DNA of 64,000 nucleotides from Streptomyces sp. NBC_00271 (GTDB taxonomy: Bacteria > Actinomycetota > Actinomycetes > Streptomycetales > Streptomycetaceae), in NCBI RefSeq assembly GCF_036178845.1, contig NZ_CP108070.1, positions 5,642,001-5,706,000 of the forward strand, given 5' to 3'. This document shows positions 36,091 through 45,341 of the stretch, one piece after another. A program made the translations under genes and the position numbers. Each line of letters begins with the position of its first letter. Within the stretch, counting starts at the first letter, position 1. The notes beneath the pieces were generated by a model that did not search any database, was not told where the DNA came from, and saw only the letters and a program-made list of their open reading frames with translations.

Positions 36091-37773
36091 TCAGAGGTCC
36101 CGCTGGGCCTCGTACAGATTGCGCGGGCGTACGACGTCCGTGGTCCCGTACAGCTCCAGGCGGGAGTGCAGGTCTCCGGTGAAGTCGGGGACGTCGATCT
36201 GGTCGAACTCGGTCACCTCGTTGAGGCCGACGGTGGCGGAGTAGGGCGCCAGACCGTCGATCTTCATCAGCCCCGCACGGCCGTTCGTGACACGTACGTT
36301 CCAGTGGGTGAAGCGTGCGCCGAAGAGCGGACCGGCGCTCGCGTCGCCGCCGTGCCGGCCGTTGTTGTCGACGGTGATGTCGGTGCGGACGTTGGCGAAG
36401 GGCAGGCCCCGGTGGGAATCGAAGGTGCCCATCCGCAGGTCGCCGCGCGACCAGACGTTGTAGGAGGAGAGGCCTTCCACGTTGATGCCGTGGAGCTGGG
36501 TGTTCGGCGGGGCCGGGACCGTGCGCTGTTCGATGGTGAAGTCCTCGACGAGGTTGTCGTGCGAGCCCTCGCGGCAGAAGTACGGGTGGTGCGAGCCACG
36601 ACCCGCCACACGGGTGCGGCGCAGGGTGCAGGCGGAGGCGGCGACGAATCCGAAGCCGTTGTCGACGTGGCGGACCGTCACGTCGTCGACCCAGCAGTCG
36701 TACGCGCACTGGAGGACGACCCCGTTGTAGCCCTTGTCGAGGAGATGCGGGGACTGCGGCGTCTCGACGGCCTCCAGGGTGAGGCCTTCGACGCCGGAGC
36801 CGGTCAGCGGCTCGACGTGGGTGGTCAGACGCGGGTCCCACTCGGGGCGTACGTCGAGGGGCAGCGGGCGCTCCAGGGTGACCTTTCTGCCCCGCACCCG
36901 CGTGATGCGTACGGGCCACTCGTAGGGGACGTAACTCGTGAGCTTGGTCTTGTCGTCCCAGTAGTACGCCTCAGGACCCGGACCGCCGCCCGCCATGTGC
37001 TCCAGGAGGGTGTGGTCGGCGTCGTCGGCGAGCCGCAGGAGGACGAGCCGGCCCGGCTTCAGCGGGCGGGGGTCGGCGACCGTCACCGACCAGGAGCCGC
37101 GGGTGGCGGGGGCGACGGTCGTCAGGGTCTCCCACTCGTCGCGCTTGTTGCCGGTCCAGCCCTCGAAGGGCCAGGCCTTGTCCTTGATGGCGGCGACGAG
37201 GGAGTCCCAACGGGCCGTGGGCGCGAGCCAGATGAGGCCGCCCGCCCAGGACCAGGACGACTTGTCGCCGCCGTAGCGCGAGCCGTAGACGCCGATCAGC
37301 TCGGTGAGGTTCCTGGTCGCGTACAGCTTCGTACGGTCGCTTCCGGCGCCGCGCAGCACGACGTTCGAGTGGCCGATGCGGATGAGGTCGTCGATGCGGA
37401 AGGTGCCGGGCGGGATGAGTACCGTGCCACCGCCGGCCCTCCCGGCAGCGGCGATGGCACGGTTGATCGCGGGCGCGCAGTCCGTGGTGCCGTCCGCCAC
37501 GGCGCCGTAGGCGCGGACGTCGGCCACGACGGGGTGGCGGGGGAAGCGCGCCGACCCGCCCCGGTGGCCGGCCCTGCCGACGTACGGGATCTGCGGATGG
37601 GTGAAGGGGGTGCGGGTGAACTCGCGCCAGATGGTGGGGACTCGACCTGGGTCGTGGGGGCGTGCGACAGCGGTCGCGGCCGTCGCCGGTCCGCCGGTCA
37701 CCGTGGCGGCCGCCACGGCCACGGCGCTGCCGAGCAAGCCCCGTCTGGTGATGCTCACGTACTCCTTGCTCAT
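36091..37773 (-). CDS. Tat-exported right-handed beta-helix (pectate-lyase-superfamily) protein
   Basis: The 560-residue protein starts at ATG 37773 (MSKEYVSITRRGLLGSAVAV), a twin-arginine signal with RRGLLG then an Ala-rich stretch. The pectate-lyase-3 domain begins VADVRAYGAVADGTTDCAPAINRAI and GGTVLIPPGTFRI. Repeated strands VVLRGAGSDRTKL, GVEGLTLEAVE, CWVDDVTVRHVDN and ITVDNNGRHGGD form the helix. Such proteins act on extracellular polysaccharides as lyases or hydrolases; catalytic residues cannot be set by eye, so substrate is unknown. It is preceded by an 18-bp palindromic operator. It ends 7 bases from the convergent AraC gene. Confidence 0.85.
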   Translation of the reverse strand: MSKEYVSITRRGLLGSAVAVAAATVTGGPATAATAVARPHDPGRVPTIWREFTRTPFTHPQIPYVGRAGHRGGSARFPRHPVVADVRAYGAVADGTTDCAPAINRAIAAAGRAGGGTVLIPPGTFRIDDLIRIGHSNVVLRGAGSDRTKLYATRNLTELIGVYGSRYGGDKSSWSWAGGLIWLAPTARWDSLVAAIKDKAWPFEGWTGNKRDEWETLTTVAPATRGSWSVTVADPRPLKPGRLVLLRLADDADHTLLEHMAGGGPGPEAYYWDDKTKLTSYVPYEWPVRITRVRGRKVTLERPLPLDVRPEWDPRLTTHVEPLTGSGVEGLTLEAVETPQSPHLLDKGYNGVVLQCAYDCWVDDVTVRHVDNGFGFVAASACTLRRTRVAGRGSHHPYFCREGSHDNLVEDFTIEQRTVPAPPNTQLHGINVEGLSSYNVWSRGDLRMGTFDSHRGLPFANVRTDITVDNNGRHGGDASAGPLFGARFTHWNVRVTNGRAGLMKIDGLAPYSATVGLNEVTEFDQIDVPDFTGDLHSRLELYGTTDVVRPRNLYEAQRDL

Positions 37774-37795
37774 ACCCGCCCGCCTTCCGTCGCAT

Positions 37796-37813
37796 TCCAT
37801 GGATATCCATGGA
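37796..37813. promoter_or_regulatory. 18-base perfect palindrome upstream of the beta-helix gene
   Basis: TCCATGGATATCCATGGA lies 23 bases before the ATG of the minus-strand beta-helix gene. The length and symmetry fit a dimeric repressor site, for example of the LacI or GntR type, but I know no matching regulator. Confidence 0.6.
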
Positions 37814-37911
37814 TGTGAATGACGTTCAGATCCGCGTCGGCGGTGAGCATGCCACTGAGACCCCCGGCCCGGAAGGGGTCATGCACTACTTAGTTGGACT
37901 GGACCTGGAAT

Positions 37912-38403
37912 TCAGCCAGCGGGACGCTGAGTCAGGTGGGTGAACGCATCCAGATTGCGGGTCGATTCGCCGCGGGACACCCGCCAGGCGTACTCCTTGC
38001 GGATCGCGGAGGCGAAACCGAGCTCAAGGAGAGTGTTGAAAGCGCCGTCGGCGGCCTCCAGGACCGAGCCGAGCAGCCGGTCGACCTCGTCCGGCGTGAC
38101 CGCGACGAGCGGCAGTTTGCCGACCAGATACACGTCCCCCAGGGGGTCGACCGCGTAACTCACGCCATAGAGCTTGAGATTGCGCTCCAGGAGCCAGCGG
38201 TGGACGCCTTCCTGGTTCTCGTCGGGGTGGCGGATCACGAAGGCGTTCAGCGACAGGGAGTGCTTGCCTACGATCAGCGACACGGTCGTCGAGAGCTTGC
38301 GGGTGCCGGGCAGTTTCACGACGTACGAGCCCGCCTTGGGGCTCTCCCACTCCAGCTCGGCCTCGGTGAGGACCTGCTCGATGATCGACGCTGCGTCAGC
38401 CAT
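37912..38403 (-). CDS. YbjN domain protein
   Basis: The 163-residue protein starts at ATG 38403 (MADAASIIEQVLTEAELEWE). It shows the YbjN sensory-fold pattern (SYVVKLPGTRKLSTTVSLIV, SLNAFVIRHPDENQEGVHRW, LLERNLKLYGVSYAVD). A longer frame reaching 39906 is a shadow through mshA. YbjN proteins affect stress traits in enterobacteria; in Actinobacteria this small form is paired with mshA, 53 bases away on the same strand, and its job is not known. Confidence 0.9.
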   Translation of the reverse strand: MADAASIIEQVLTEAELEWESPKAGSYVVKLPGTRKLSTTVSLIVGKHSLSLNAFVIRHPDENQEGVHRWLLERNLKLYGVSYAVDPLGDVYLVGKLPLVAVTPDEVDRLLGSVLEAADGAFNTLLELGFASAIRKEYAWRVSRGESTRNLDAFTHLTQRPAG

Positions 38404-38456
38404 GGAGGGAGCGTACGTCAGGCGTCCGGCGGACCGGCCCTCGGGCGGTGCGCGCG

Positions 38457-39794
38457 TCAGCCCTGGTGGGCGCGCACCTTGCGGCGGTGGGCCTGTACCG
38501 CCGCCGTGTACACGTCCGCCGTGGCGGCGGCCGCGGTGTCCCAGCCGAAGCGCTGCGCGTGCCGGGCGGCGGCCTCGCCCATCCGGGCCGACAGCGCCTG
38601 GTCGTCGGCGAAATCGCGCAGCACGCGCGCGTAGGCGACGGGATCGTGCCCAGGGATCAGGAATCCGGTCTCCTGGTGGCGCACGGCGACGGGCAGCCCG
38701 CCGACCTCGGCCGCCAGGACCGGCGTGCCGGCCGCCTGCGCCTCGATGGCGACCAGCCCGAAGGACTCGCTGTAGGAGGGCATGACCAGCACCGACGCGG
38801 CCCGGAACCAGTCCGCGAGCTGCTCCTGGTCGACGGGCGGCCTGAAGCGCACGACATCGGCGATCCCGAGCCGGGCGGCGAGCTTCTGCAGCCCCTCGGG
38901 CTTGGCGAGACCGGTACCGCTGGGGCCGCCCACCACGGGGACGACGATGTTGCCGCGCAGTTCGGGGCGCTCGTCCAGGAGGACGGCGACCGCGCGCAGC
39001 AGCACGTCGGGGGCCTTCAGGGGCTGTATGCGGCCCGCGAAGAGCGGGATCAGCGCGTCCTGCGGGAGCCCGAGGCGGGCGCGGGCGGCGGCGCGGCCGT
39101 CGGCCGGGCGGAAGCGGTCGAGGTTGACGCCCGGGTGGACGACGGCCACCTTGCCAGGCTCGGCCTCGTAGTGGCGGGCGAGCTCGTCGGCCTCTTCGGA
39201 GGTGTTGGCGATGAGGCGGTCGGCGGCGCGCACGATCTGGGTCTCGCCGATGACACGGGCGGCGGGCTCGGGGGTGTCGCCCTCGGCGAGCGCGGCGTTC
39301 TTGACCTTGGCCATGGTGTGCATCGCGTGCACCAGGGGCGCGCCCCAGCGTTCGGCGGCGAGCCAGCCGACGTGGCCGGAGAGCCAGTAGTGCGAGTGCA
39401 CGAGGTCGTAGTAACCGGGGCGGTGCCCGGCCCAGGCCTGCATGACGCCGTGCGTGAAGGCGCACAGCTGGGCGGGCAGGTCCTCCTTGGCGAGGCCCTC
39501 GTACGGGCCCGCGTCGACGTGCCGGACGAGGACGCCGGGGGCCAGTTCGACGGTCGGCGGGAGGGCGGCCGTGGTGGCCCGGGTGAAGATCTCGACCTCG
39601 ATGTTGATCGCGGCGAGGCGCTGGGCGAGCTCCACGATGTAGACGTTCATGCCGCCGGCGTCGCCGGTGCCGGGCTGGTGCAGCGGAGAGGTGTGGACGG
39701 AGAGCATCGCGACGCGACGGGGCCTTCGGTGCAGCCTGAGCCGTGAGGGCGTCGCCGGGGAGCGTCGCCCGAGCCTGCTGACGTACTGGCTCAC
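38457..39794 (-). CDS. mshA: D-inositol-3-phosphate glycosyltransferase MshA
   Basis: The 445-residue GT-B glycosyltransferase (GT4) has MLSVHTSPLHQPGTGDAGGM with the Gly-rich donor loop, HSHYWLSGHVG, GRIQPLKAPDVLLRAVA and ESFGLVAIEAQAAGTPV. It transfers GlcNAc from UDP-GlcNAc to 1-L-inositol-1-phosphate, the first step of mycothiol synthesis in the cytoplasm. GTG 39794 is chosen because AAGGAGGAACGCCAC precedes it. Neighbour YbjN follows on the same strand. Mycothiol is the main thiol of this phylum, supporting the organism call. Confidence 0.95.
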   Translation of the reverse strand: MSQYVSRLGRRSPATPSRLRLHRRPRRVAMLSVHTSPLHQPGTGDAGGMNVYIVELAQRLAAINIEVEIFTRATTAALPPTVELAPGVLVRHVDAGPYEGLAKEDLPAQLCAFTHGVMQAWAGHRPGYYDLVHSHYWLSGHVGWLAAERWGAPLVHAMHTMAKVKNAALAEGDTPEPAARVIGETQIVRAADRLIANTSEEADELARHYEAEPGKVAVVHPGVNLDRFRPADGRAAARARLGLPQDALIPLFAGRIQPLKAPDVLLRAVAVLLDERPELRGNIVVPVVGGPSGTGLAKPEGLQKLAARLGIADVVRFRPPVDQEQLADWFRAASVLVMPSYSESFGLVAIEAQAAGTPVLAAEVGGLPVAVRHQETGFLIPGHDPVAYARVLRDFADDQALSARMGEAAARHAQRFGWDTAAAATADVYTAAVQAHRRKVRAHQG

Positions 39795-40061
39795 GTGGCG
39801 TTCCTCCTTGCTGCGGGCATGCCGGTCGGAGGACGCACGGCACCCTCCAAAGAGCGCCAACGCCGGAGCGGTCCGCTCCATTTCCCTTCCGCGTTCCCTC
39901 CCGCACCCCTTTGCCGAATCATTACCGAGAGTCGCTCAACCGTTCGAGGGCGTGTTGCGTGCGCGGCCCTCTTCCCTTCTTTTCCACAGGTCGACGGTGG
40001 GCTGCCGGAGGTTATCCACAGGCCCGCACGGGCTTCCTCCCGGCCGCCTACTCTCGTACGC

Positions 40062-40883
40062 ATGACAACCCGCGCCGCGTCCCGCCCCGTGGGTACGGTG
40101 ACGCGCGGGACCACCAACCCCAACCGACTGCGCCGCATGGACCGCTGGATCGCGGCCACCCACGGCGCCGAGCTGCACAGAAGCGCCGACCCGGTGGCGG
40201 TCGACCTCGGATACGGGGCGGCTCCCTGGACCGCGGTCGAGCTGCTGACCCGCCTGCGCGCGGCCGCCCCCCGCACCCGCGTGGTGGGCGTGGAGATCGA
40301 GCCGGCGAGGGTCGCGGCGGCCCGGCCGTACGAGCGCGAGGGACTCGTCTTCCGGCACGGCGGCTTCGAGGTCCCGGTGCAGGGCAGCCCCTCGCTCATC
40401 CGCGCGGCGAACGTGCTGCGCCAGTACGACGAGGAGCAGGTCGCCGAGGTCTGGCAGCGTCTGTGCGCACGCCTCGCACCGGCGGGCCCCGGCTCCCGGG
40501 GCGGGCTGCTCGTCGAGGGCACCTGCGACGAGATCGGCCGTCGGCACGTCTGGGTCGCCCTGGGCCCCGAGGGCCCGCGCACGGTCACCTTCGCCACCCG
40601 CCTGGGCTCCCTGGACCGCCCGTCCGACCTCGCCGAGCGCCTGCCCAAGGCGCTGATCCACCGCAACATCCCGGGCGAGCCCGTGCACGCGTTCCTCCGC
40701 GACTTCGACCGCGCCTGGGCCGCGGCCGCGCCGTACGCCTCGTACGGCGCGCGGCAGCGCTGGATACGCACGGTCGGCGACCTGACGGCGGACTGGCCGG
40801 TGACGGACGGAATATCCCGCTGGCGCCAGGGCGAAGTCACGGTGCGCTGGGAGGCGTTGGCACCCCGCGGGGCCTTCGCGTAA
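40062..40883 (+). CDS. class I SAM-dependent methyltransferase
   Basis: The 273-residue protein starts at ATG 40062 (MTTRAASRPVGTVTRGTTNP). It has the SAM-binding glycine motif in VAVDLGYGAAPWTAVELL, acidic motif II in RVVGVEIEPARVAAA, and RLAPAGPGSRGGLLVEGTCDEIGR after the fold core. It is divergent from mshA with 267 bases between. A longer frame from 39795 runs through the promoter and is not supported. The substrate is unknown; conserved context with mshA in Streptomyces suggests a core gene of unknown role. Confidence 0.85.
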   Translation: MTTRAASRPVGTVTRGTTNPNRLRRMDRWIAATHGAELHRSADPVAVDLGYGAAPWTAVELLTRLRAAAPRTRVVGVEIEPARVAAARPYEREGLVFRHGGFEVPVQGSPSLIRAANVLRQYDEEQVAEVWQRLCARLAPAGPGSRGGLLVEGTCDEIGRRHVWVALGPEGPRTVTFATRLGSLDRPSDLAERLPKALIHRNIPGEPVHAFLRDFDRAWAAAAPYASYGARQRWIRTVGDLTADWPVTDGISRWRQGEVTVRWEALAPRGAFA

Positions 40884-41306
40884 ACGCGGAGCGCGGGGTG
40901 TGGGACGCGGGTCGTGAGGGTGCCGGACAGGCGTGCGACGTCTGGATGACGCGCGGGCGTCAAGCGCCGCACAGACACGGGACACCCGGGCGAGGCACGG
41001 GCGTTGAAGGCTGGGGTGCGGCGAACCGGGACGCACGGGCGTGCGAGGCCGGAGTGTCGCGCGGACGGTGGACGCCGGGGGTCGCGCGGGCGTGCTTGGT
41101 CGGTGGAGGGGTGGCCACCGCATGCCCGTGAGCTGCATGGAACGAACTGCGTGACTGGCTCGTCACACAGGCGGGGAGATCGTTTTACGGAGGCGGGCCG
41201 GGGGGATGGGAGTTCTTGCCCACCTCTGTCGCATTGCGCGCCGACATGGCACGATCCCCCAGGCGTCCGTAAGTTACTGACGGTAAATCAGTTTGGGGGC
41301 GGAGCA
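40884..41306. other. 423-base gap before the NlpC/P60 gene
   Basis: No gene is recognised. I looked for a c-di-AMP (ydaO-type) leader, which often precedes NlpC/P60 genes in Streptomyces, and could not see its conserved core. The last 100 bases (41220-41306) are less GC-rich and probably hold the promoter. Confidence 0.4.
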
Positions 41307-42389
41307 ATGGGATCCGGCAAGCGGAGCCTGACCACGGCGGCCATGGTTCTGGCCTGCGCCTGCGCGGTGCTTTCGGCACCGGGTGTGGCGTACGCGAGCC
41401 CGACACCAGCGCCCACGCGCACACCGACGCCGACTCCGACAACCTCGCCGGCCGGCAAGGACCTCGAGGCGATCCGCAAGAAGCTGGACGCTCTCTACCA
41501 CGACGCGGCGGTCGCCACGGACGCGTACAACGCCGCCGAGGAGCAGGCCAAGCAGCAGTCGGCCGAGATCGTCGACCTGGCCCGCGAGATCGTCAAGGGC
41601 CAGGACAAGCTGGACGAGTTGAAGGACCGCGCGGGCGCCGCGGCCCGGGCGCAGTACCGGGGCGGCGGTCTGCCGCCCGAGATGCGGCTGTGGCTGAGCG
41701 ACAACCCCCAGCAGTACCTGGACGGCGCGGGGCGGGTGCTCCAGGGCGAGCACGCGACCAAGGGCCTGCTCGCCGAGATGACCCGCACGCAGCAGGACTT
41801 GGAGCAGTACGCGAAGGACGCCTCCGCTCAGTGGCAGAAGCTGGAGGCCAACCGCCAGGCCAAGGCCACGGCGCAGAAGGAGATCAAGAAGCAGATCGCC
41901 GCCGCCGAGAAGCTGGAGTCCCAGCTCCAGAAGAAGGAGAAGGAGCGGCTGGCGAAGCTCGAGGAGGAGGCCGCGTACAAGGCGCAGACGGCCTGGCTGA
42001 GTTCCGGCGTCCTCGCCGAGATCAGCGGCAAGGCGTCCGAGCAGGGCAAGAAGGCGGTGAAGTTCGCCACCGACCAGATCGGCAAGCCGTACGAGTGGGG
42101 CGCCGAGGGCCCGGGCTCGTACGACTGCTCGGGGCTGACCTCACAGGCCTGGGCCGCCGCCGGCCACGGCATTCCGCGCACCTCGCAGGAGCAGTGGAGA
42201 CAGCTTCCCCATGTCGACGTCAAGGACATGCGCCCCGGCGACCTGATCATCTACTTCGACGACGCCAGCCATGTCGCGATGTACATCGGCGACGGCGCGA
42301 TCGTGCACGCGCCGCGCCCGGGCCGGACGGTGACGATCACGGGGGCCGGGTCCATGCCGATACTGGGGATCGTACGACCGGACGCGTGA
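41307..42389 (+). CDS. secreted NlpC/P60 peptidoglycan endopeptidase with coiled coil
   Basis: The 360-residue protein has a signal peptide (TTAAMVLACACAVLSAPGVA, cut near AYA-S), a Pro/Thr linker (TPAPTRTPTPTPTTSPAG) and a long coiled coil at about 48-235. The NlpC/P60 domain has Cys274 in YDCSGLTSQAW and His322 in DASHVAMYIGDG. It cleaves peptide stems (gamma-D-Glu-mDAP type) in the wall, like RipA/RpfB-linked hydrolases. GGAG is 5 bases before ATG 41307. The coiled coil probably locks or positions the catalytic domain. Confidence 0.93.
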   Translation: MGSGKRSLTTAAMVLACACAVLSAPGVAYASPTPAPTRTPTPTPTTSPAGKDLEAIRKKLDALYHDAAVATDAYNAAEEQAKQQSAEIVDLAREIVKGQDKLDELKDRAGAAARAQYRGGGLPPEMRLWLSDNPQQYLDGAGRVLQGEHATKGLLAEMTRTQQDLEQYAKDASAQWQKLEANRQAKATAQKEIKKQIAAAEKLESQLQKKEKERLAKLEEEAAYKAQTAWLSSGVLAEISGKASEQGKKAVKFATDQIGKPYEWGAEGPGSYDCSGLTSQAWAAAGHGIPRTSQEQWRQLPHVDVKDMRPGDLIIYFDDASHVAMYIGDGAIVHAPRPGRTVTITGAGSMPILGIVRPDA

Positions 42390-42566
42390 CGGGGCGGGGA
42401 GCAGGGAGCCGGGGCGGATCGGGCCGACCGAGCAACTCGGGCGGCCAAACCGCCATCAACCCCGAAAAAGCGCTCTGCTCCGCGTGATGCACCGCACGTG
42501 ACTCACCCCACGGTTGTACAGACCCCTCAATCTCGCGGACGTGACGTTCGTCATTCCGGGCACAAC

Positions 42567-42597
42567 CGCATCCTGTCCAAGTGCGGTACAGGATGCG
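42567..42597. promoter_or_regulatory. inverted repeat upstream of REC-phosphatase gene
   Basis: CGCATCCTGT (42567-42576) and ACAGGATGCG (42588-42597) are separated by 11 bases, about 140 bases before the ATG. It might be a dimer site or mRNA stem; no regulator recognised. Confidence 0.5.
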
Positions 42598-42735
42598 GCA
42601 TATGACGGTGGCCGCCTGCCGGACGCCATGACGCACACCATTCCGTTGCGGCGTCCGCTACCGCTATGGTCCCCGTCGGTGGGTCGAGGACCTTCGCCCC
42701 ACCACGCCCTCGGGGGGAGGGAAGGAACCCACAAG

Positions 42736-44070
42736 ATGCCCGTACCCATACCGCGGCAGAGAGCGATCCCGGCCGCGGAGAGCGGTCAGGCTCAAGGCGC
42801 GTTCTCACCCGGCGGCCCATCCGGAGAAGCGACCGGCGGCCCGGCCGGGGCAGTACCGGCGCCCCAAGCCGCCACGACCCCGGTCGACAGCACCACCAAT
42901 CTGACCCTGCTGGTCATCGAGGACGACCCGGCGGGTTCGCTCAGCGTGCCCGAGATGCTCGACGCGGCCGGCAAGCCGATCCGCATCCGCACCGCCCGCA
43001 ACCTCACCGAGGCCGAGCGGCTGCTCACCGACGACGTCCACTGCATCCTGCTCGACCTCGCGCTGCCCGCCCCCGGCCGGGCGGCCACCCAGAGCGACGA
43101 CGAGCTGACCACGCTCAAGCACGTGCTGCGGCTCGCGCCCCGGCACGCCGTGCTCGCGCTCACCGCCTCCGGTGACGCCGAGCGCGGTGCGGAGGCGGTG
43201 CGCGTCGGCGCCCAGGACTATCTGTTCCGCGACGAGCTGGACGGGCGGCTGCTGAGCCGCGCGATCCGGTACGCGGTGGAGCGGAAACGTTCCGACAAGG
43301 CCGAGCGCCGACTCACCGAGTCCAGGCTGCGCGCCCAGGAGAACGCCCGCCTGGAGCGCGGTCTGCTGCCGACCCCTCTCCTGGAGGGCTCCTCGCTCCG
43401 CTTCGCCGCGCGCTACCGCCCGGGGCGCTCCCGCGCCCTGCTCGGCGGCGACTTCTACGACACGGTCCGTACTCCCGACGGCACGGTGCACGCCATGATC
43501 GGCGACGTCTGCGGGCACGGGCCCGACGAGGCCGCGCTCGGCGTGGAGCTGCGCATCGCCTGGCGGGCGCTGACGTTCGCGGGCCTGTGCGGCGACGAAC
43601 TCCTGTCCACCCTCCAGCAGGTCCTGGAGCACGAGCGCGAGAACGACGAGATCTTCGCGACGCTGTGCACCGTGGACATCGCGCCGGACGGGCGCCGCGC
43701 CGGGCTCTGCCTGGCGGGCCATCCGTCCCCGCTGATCTCCCGCCCCGGCCGGCCCGCCGAGCTACTGCCGTACGAGAACGGCGGCCCGGCGCTCGGCCTG
43801 CTGCCCGGTGCCCGCTGGCCGCGCCGGCAGGTGGAGCTGGGCGGCGAGTGGAGTCTGATGCTCTACACCGACGGCCTGATCGAGGGTCACATCGGCGAGG
43901 GCAAGGAGCGGCTGGGCCAGGACGGCATGGTGGACCTGGTCCGCCGCCGGCTCGCCGAGGGCCTGGCGGGCGAGGAGCTGCTGCGGGCGACGGTGAACGA
44001 GGTCAGGGACCTCAACGGCGGAGAACTGACGGACGACGTGGCGGTGCTCCTGCTGGACCGGACGCCGTGA
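42736..44070 (+). CDS. response-regulator/PP2C (SpoIIE-type) phosphatase
   Basis: The 444-residue protein starts at ATG 42736 (GGGAGGGAAGGAACC upstream). An N-terminal disordered 50 residues is followed by a receiver domain (LLVIEDDPAGSLSVPEMLDA, acceptor Asp in CILLDLALPAPG, Thr in LALTASGD) and the SpoIIE phosphatase domain with GGDFYDTVRTPDG, DVCGHGPDEAALG, LYTDGLIEG and DDVAVLLLDRTP. It probably dephosphorylates an anti-anti-sigma factor, controlling a stress sigma factor. At the usual receiver Lys position there is QDYLFRDE (Arg instead of Lys), so phosphorylation may be atypical. No partner kinase is adjacent. Confidence 0.9.
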   Translation: MPVPIPRQRAIPAAESGQAQGAFSPGGPSGEATGGPAGAVPAPQAATTPVDSTTNLTLLVIEDDPAGSLSVPEMLDAAGKPIRIRTARNLTEAERLLTDDVHCILLDLALPAPGRAATQSDDELTTLKHVLRLAPRHAVLALTASGDAERGAEAVRVGAQDYLFRDELDGRLLSRAIRYAVERKRSDKAERRLTESRLRAQENARLERGLLPTPLLEGSSLRFAARYRPGRSRALLGGDFYDTVRTPDGTVHAMIGDVCGHGPDEAALGVELRIAWRALTFAGLCGDELLSTLQQVLEHERENDEIFATLCTVDIAPDGRRAGLCLAGHPSPLISRPGRPAELLPYENGGPALGLLPGARWPRRQVELGGEWSLMLYTDGLIEGHIGEGKERLGQDGMVDLVRRRLAEGLAGEELLRATVNEVRDLNGGELTDDVAVLLLDRTP

Positions 44071-44204
44071 CCGCCGTAGGACTGTGTGACGGTCACGCCG
44101 TGACCGCCGTACGAGCGCGTGACGGTCGGGCCTGGCCGACGGCCCGGCCCGCGTAGCCCGCAGGACCGACCGCCGGTGGTCGACTTGAACGTGACCGCCG
44201 GTGG

Positions 44205-44549
44205 TCAGCGGCCTCCGTTGTAGGGGCCGTACGGGCCGTCGCTGCTGCTTCCGCCGCGGCCCCGGCCACCGCCGGAGACCTGCCGGAGCGCGGGGCGCAC
44301 GTCCACGAAGAAGACGATCGTGGCGACCAGCCCCGCGATCTGCAGGAAGATGATCGGGACCAGCAGGTTCACGGCCACCGTGATGCCCAGGATGATCAGC
44401 CAGAACATCTTGTTCTGCTTGTCGGCCGCGCGGTACGCGTCTTCGCGAGCCACCGCTGCCATCACCAGTGCCACCACGGCGAGCACCAGCATGGCAAGGA
44501 AGATCAGCGACAAGAAGCCGCCGAATGCCGTCAACAGCACTATGCCCAC
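44205..44549 (-). CDS. DUF2516 membrane protein
   Basis: The 114-residue protein has three hydrophobic segments: GIVLLTAFGGFLSLIFLAMLV, FWLIILGITVAVNLLVPIIF and GLVATIVFFVDVRPAL. A glycine/serine-rich tail ends PYGPYNGGR. It matches the DUF2516 family of actinobacterial small membrane proteins, always near the HbhA-like and XRE genes downstream here. Its function is unknown. Confidence 0.85.
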   Translation of the reverse strand: MGIVLLTAFGGFLSLIFLAMLVLAVVALVMAAVAREDAYRAADKQNKMFWLIILGITVAVNLLVPIIFLQIAGLVATIVFFVDVRPALRQVSGGGRGRGGSSSDGPYGPYNGGR

Positions 44550-44590
44550 CGCCCGAGTCGATTCATCTCTACGGCCACCGTACCCGCAGA

Positions 44591-44623
44591 ACGGGCCGGG
44601 AACTCTGAGAGTGCCCGGCCCGT
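44591..44623 (-). terminator. terminator of the HbhA-like gene
   Basis: ACGGGCCGGG and CCCGGCCCGT arms enclose ACTCTGAGAGT, itself nearly paired, 28 bases after the stop of the minus-strand gene. Confidence 0.8.
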
Positions 44624-44651
44624 CGTCATGGGACAGGAGTCCCGTCGTCTG

Positions 44652-45242
44652 CTACTTCACGGGCGGCGTCGTCTTCTTGGTGGTGATCTTGCGGGCCGGG
44701 GCCTTCTTCGCCACGGGCTTCTTGGCCGGAGCGGGCACGGAGGCGGTCGCGGCCGGCTTCTCCTCGGACCTGACCTCGACCGGCTCGGCCTTCGGCTCGA
44801 CGGCGATGGCCAGTTCCTCGATCTCCTCGGCGGCCTCGCCACGCCAGGTCTTCACGGTCTGCTCGCCGTGCTCGGCGACCTTCTCGTACGTCTCCTTGGC
44901 CTTCACGGCGTACTCGGCGGCTACGCCGACACCGCGCAGGGCGAGGTCCTGAGCGGACTCACCGAGCTTCTTCAGGTCGGTGTCGAGGGTGCTGATGAAC
45001 TCCGTCACCTTGGCCTGGATGGTCTCCTGCGCTTCCTTCGCGCGGGTGGCGGCCTTCTCCTGGACGGTGTTCGCGTCGATGTTCTTCACGGTCTCGATCC
45101 GCGCCGGGGCCTCGGCGCGGATCTGCTCCACGAGGCCGGGGACCTTCTTCGCCTGCTGGACGGCCAGGTCGGCGGTGCCGGCCAGGAAGTACAGCGGGGT
45201 GGGGTCCGTGGCGGCCTTGCGGATGTCGTCGGTGATGGCCAT
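44652..45242 (-). CDS. heparin-binding hemagglutinin-like (HbhA-type) helical protein
   Basis: The 196-residue protein has an N-terminal helical/coiled-coil region (TPLYFLAGTADLAVQQAKKV to KETYEKVAEHGEQTVKTW) and a C-terminal Lys/Pro/Ala-rich tail (AKKPVAKKAPARKITTKKTT). This is the layout of mycobacterial HbhA, which binds heparin through its Lys tail and also associates with membranes. No signal peptide is seen, as in HbhA. In Streptomyces the role is unknown. It lies downstream of an XRE regulator on the same strand. Confidence 0.8.
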   Translation of the reverse strand: MAITDDIRKAATDPTPLYFLAGTADLAVQQAKKVPGLVEQIRAEAPARIETVKNIDANTVQEKAATRAKEAQETIQAKVTEFISTLDTDLKKLGESAQDLALRGVGVAAEYAVKAKETYEKVAEHGEQTVKTWRGEAAEEIEELAIAVEPKAEPVEVRSEEKPAATASVPAPAKKPVAKKAPARKITTKKTTPPVK

Positions 45243-45341
45243 GGTGATGGTCCTCCGGTCGCTTTCAGCTGAGGGTTTTGGTGTTCCGCGGCGAGACCGG
45301 CAGGCCCACGTGGGGGCCGGCGGTGCTGCACGTCGTCGTCG

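Noticed and set aside
40884..41306. c-di-AMP (ydaO-type) riboswitch before the NlpC/P60 gene
   Set aside because: Expected from other Streptomyces, but the conserved core elements are not visible in the leader.
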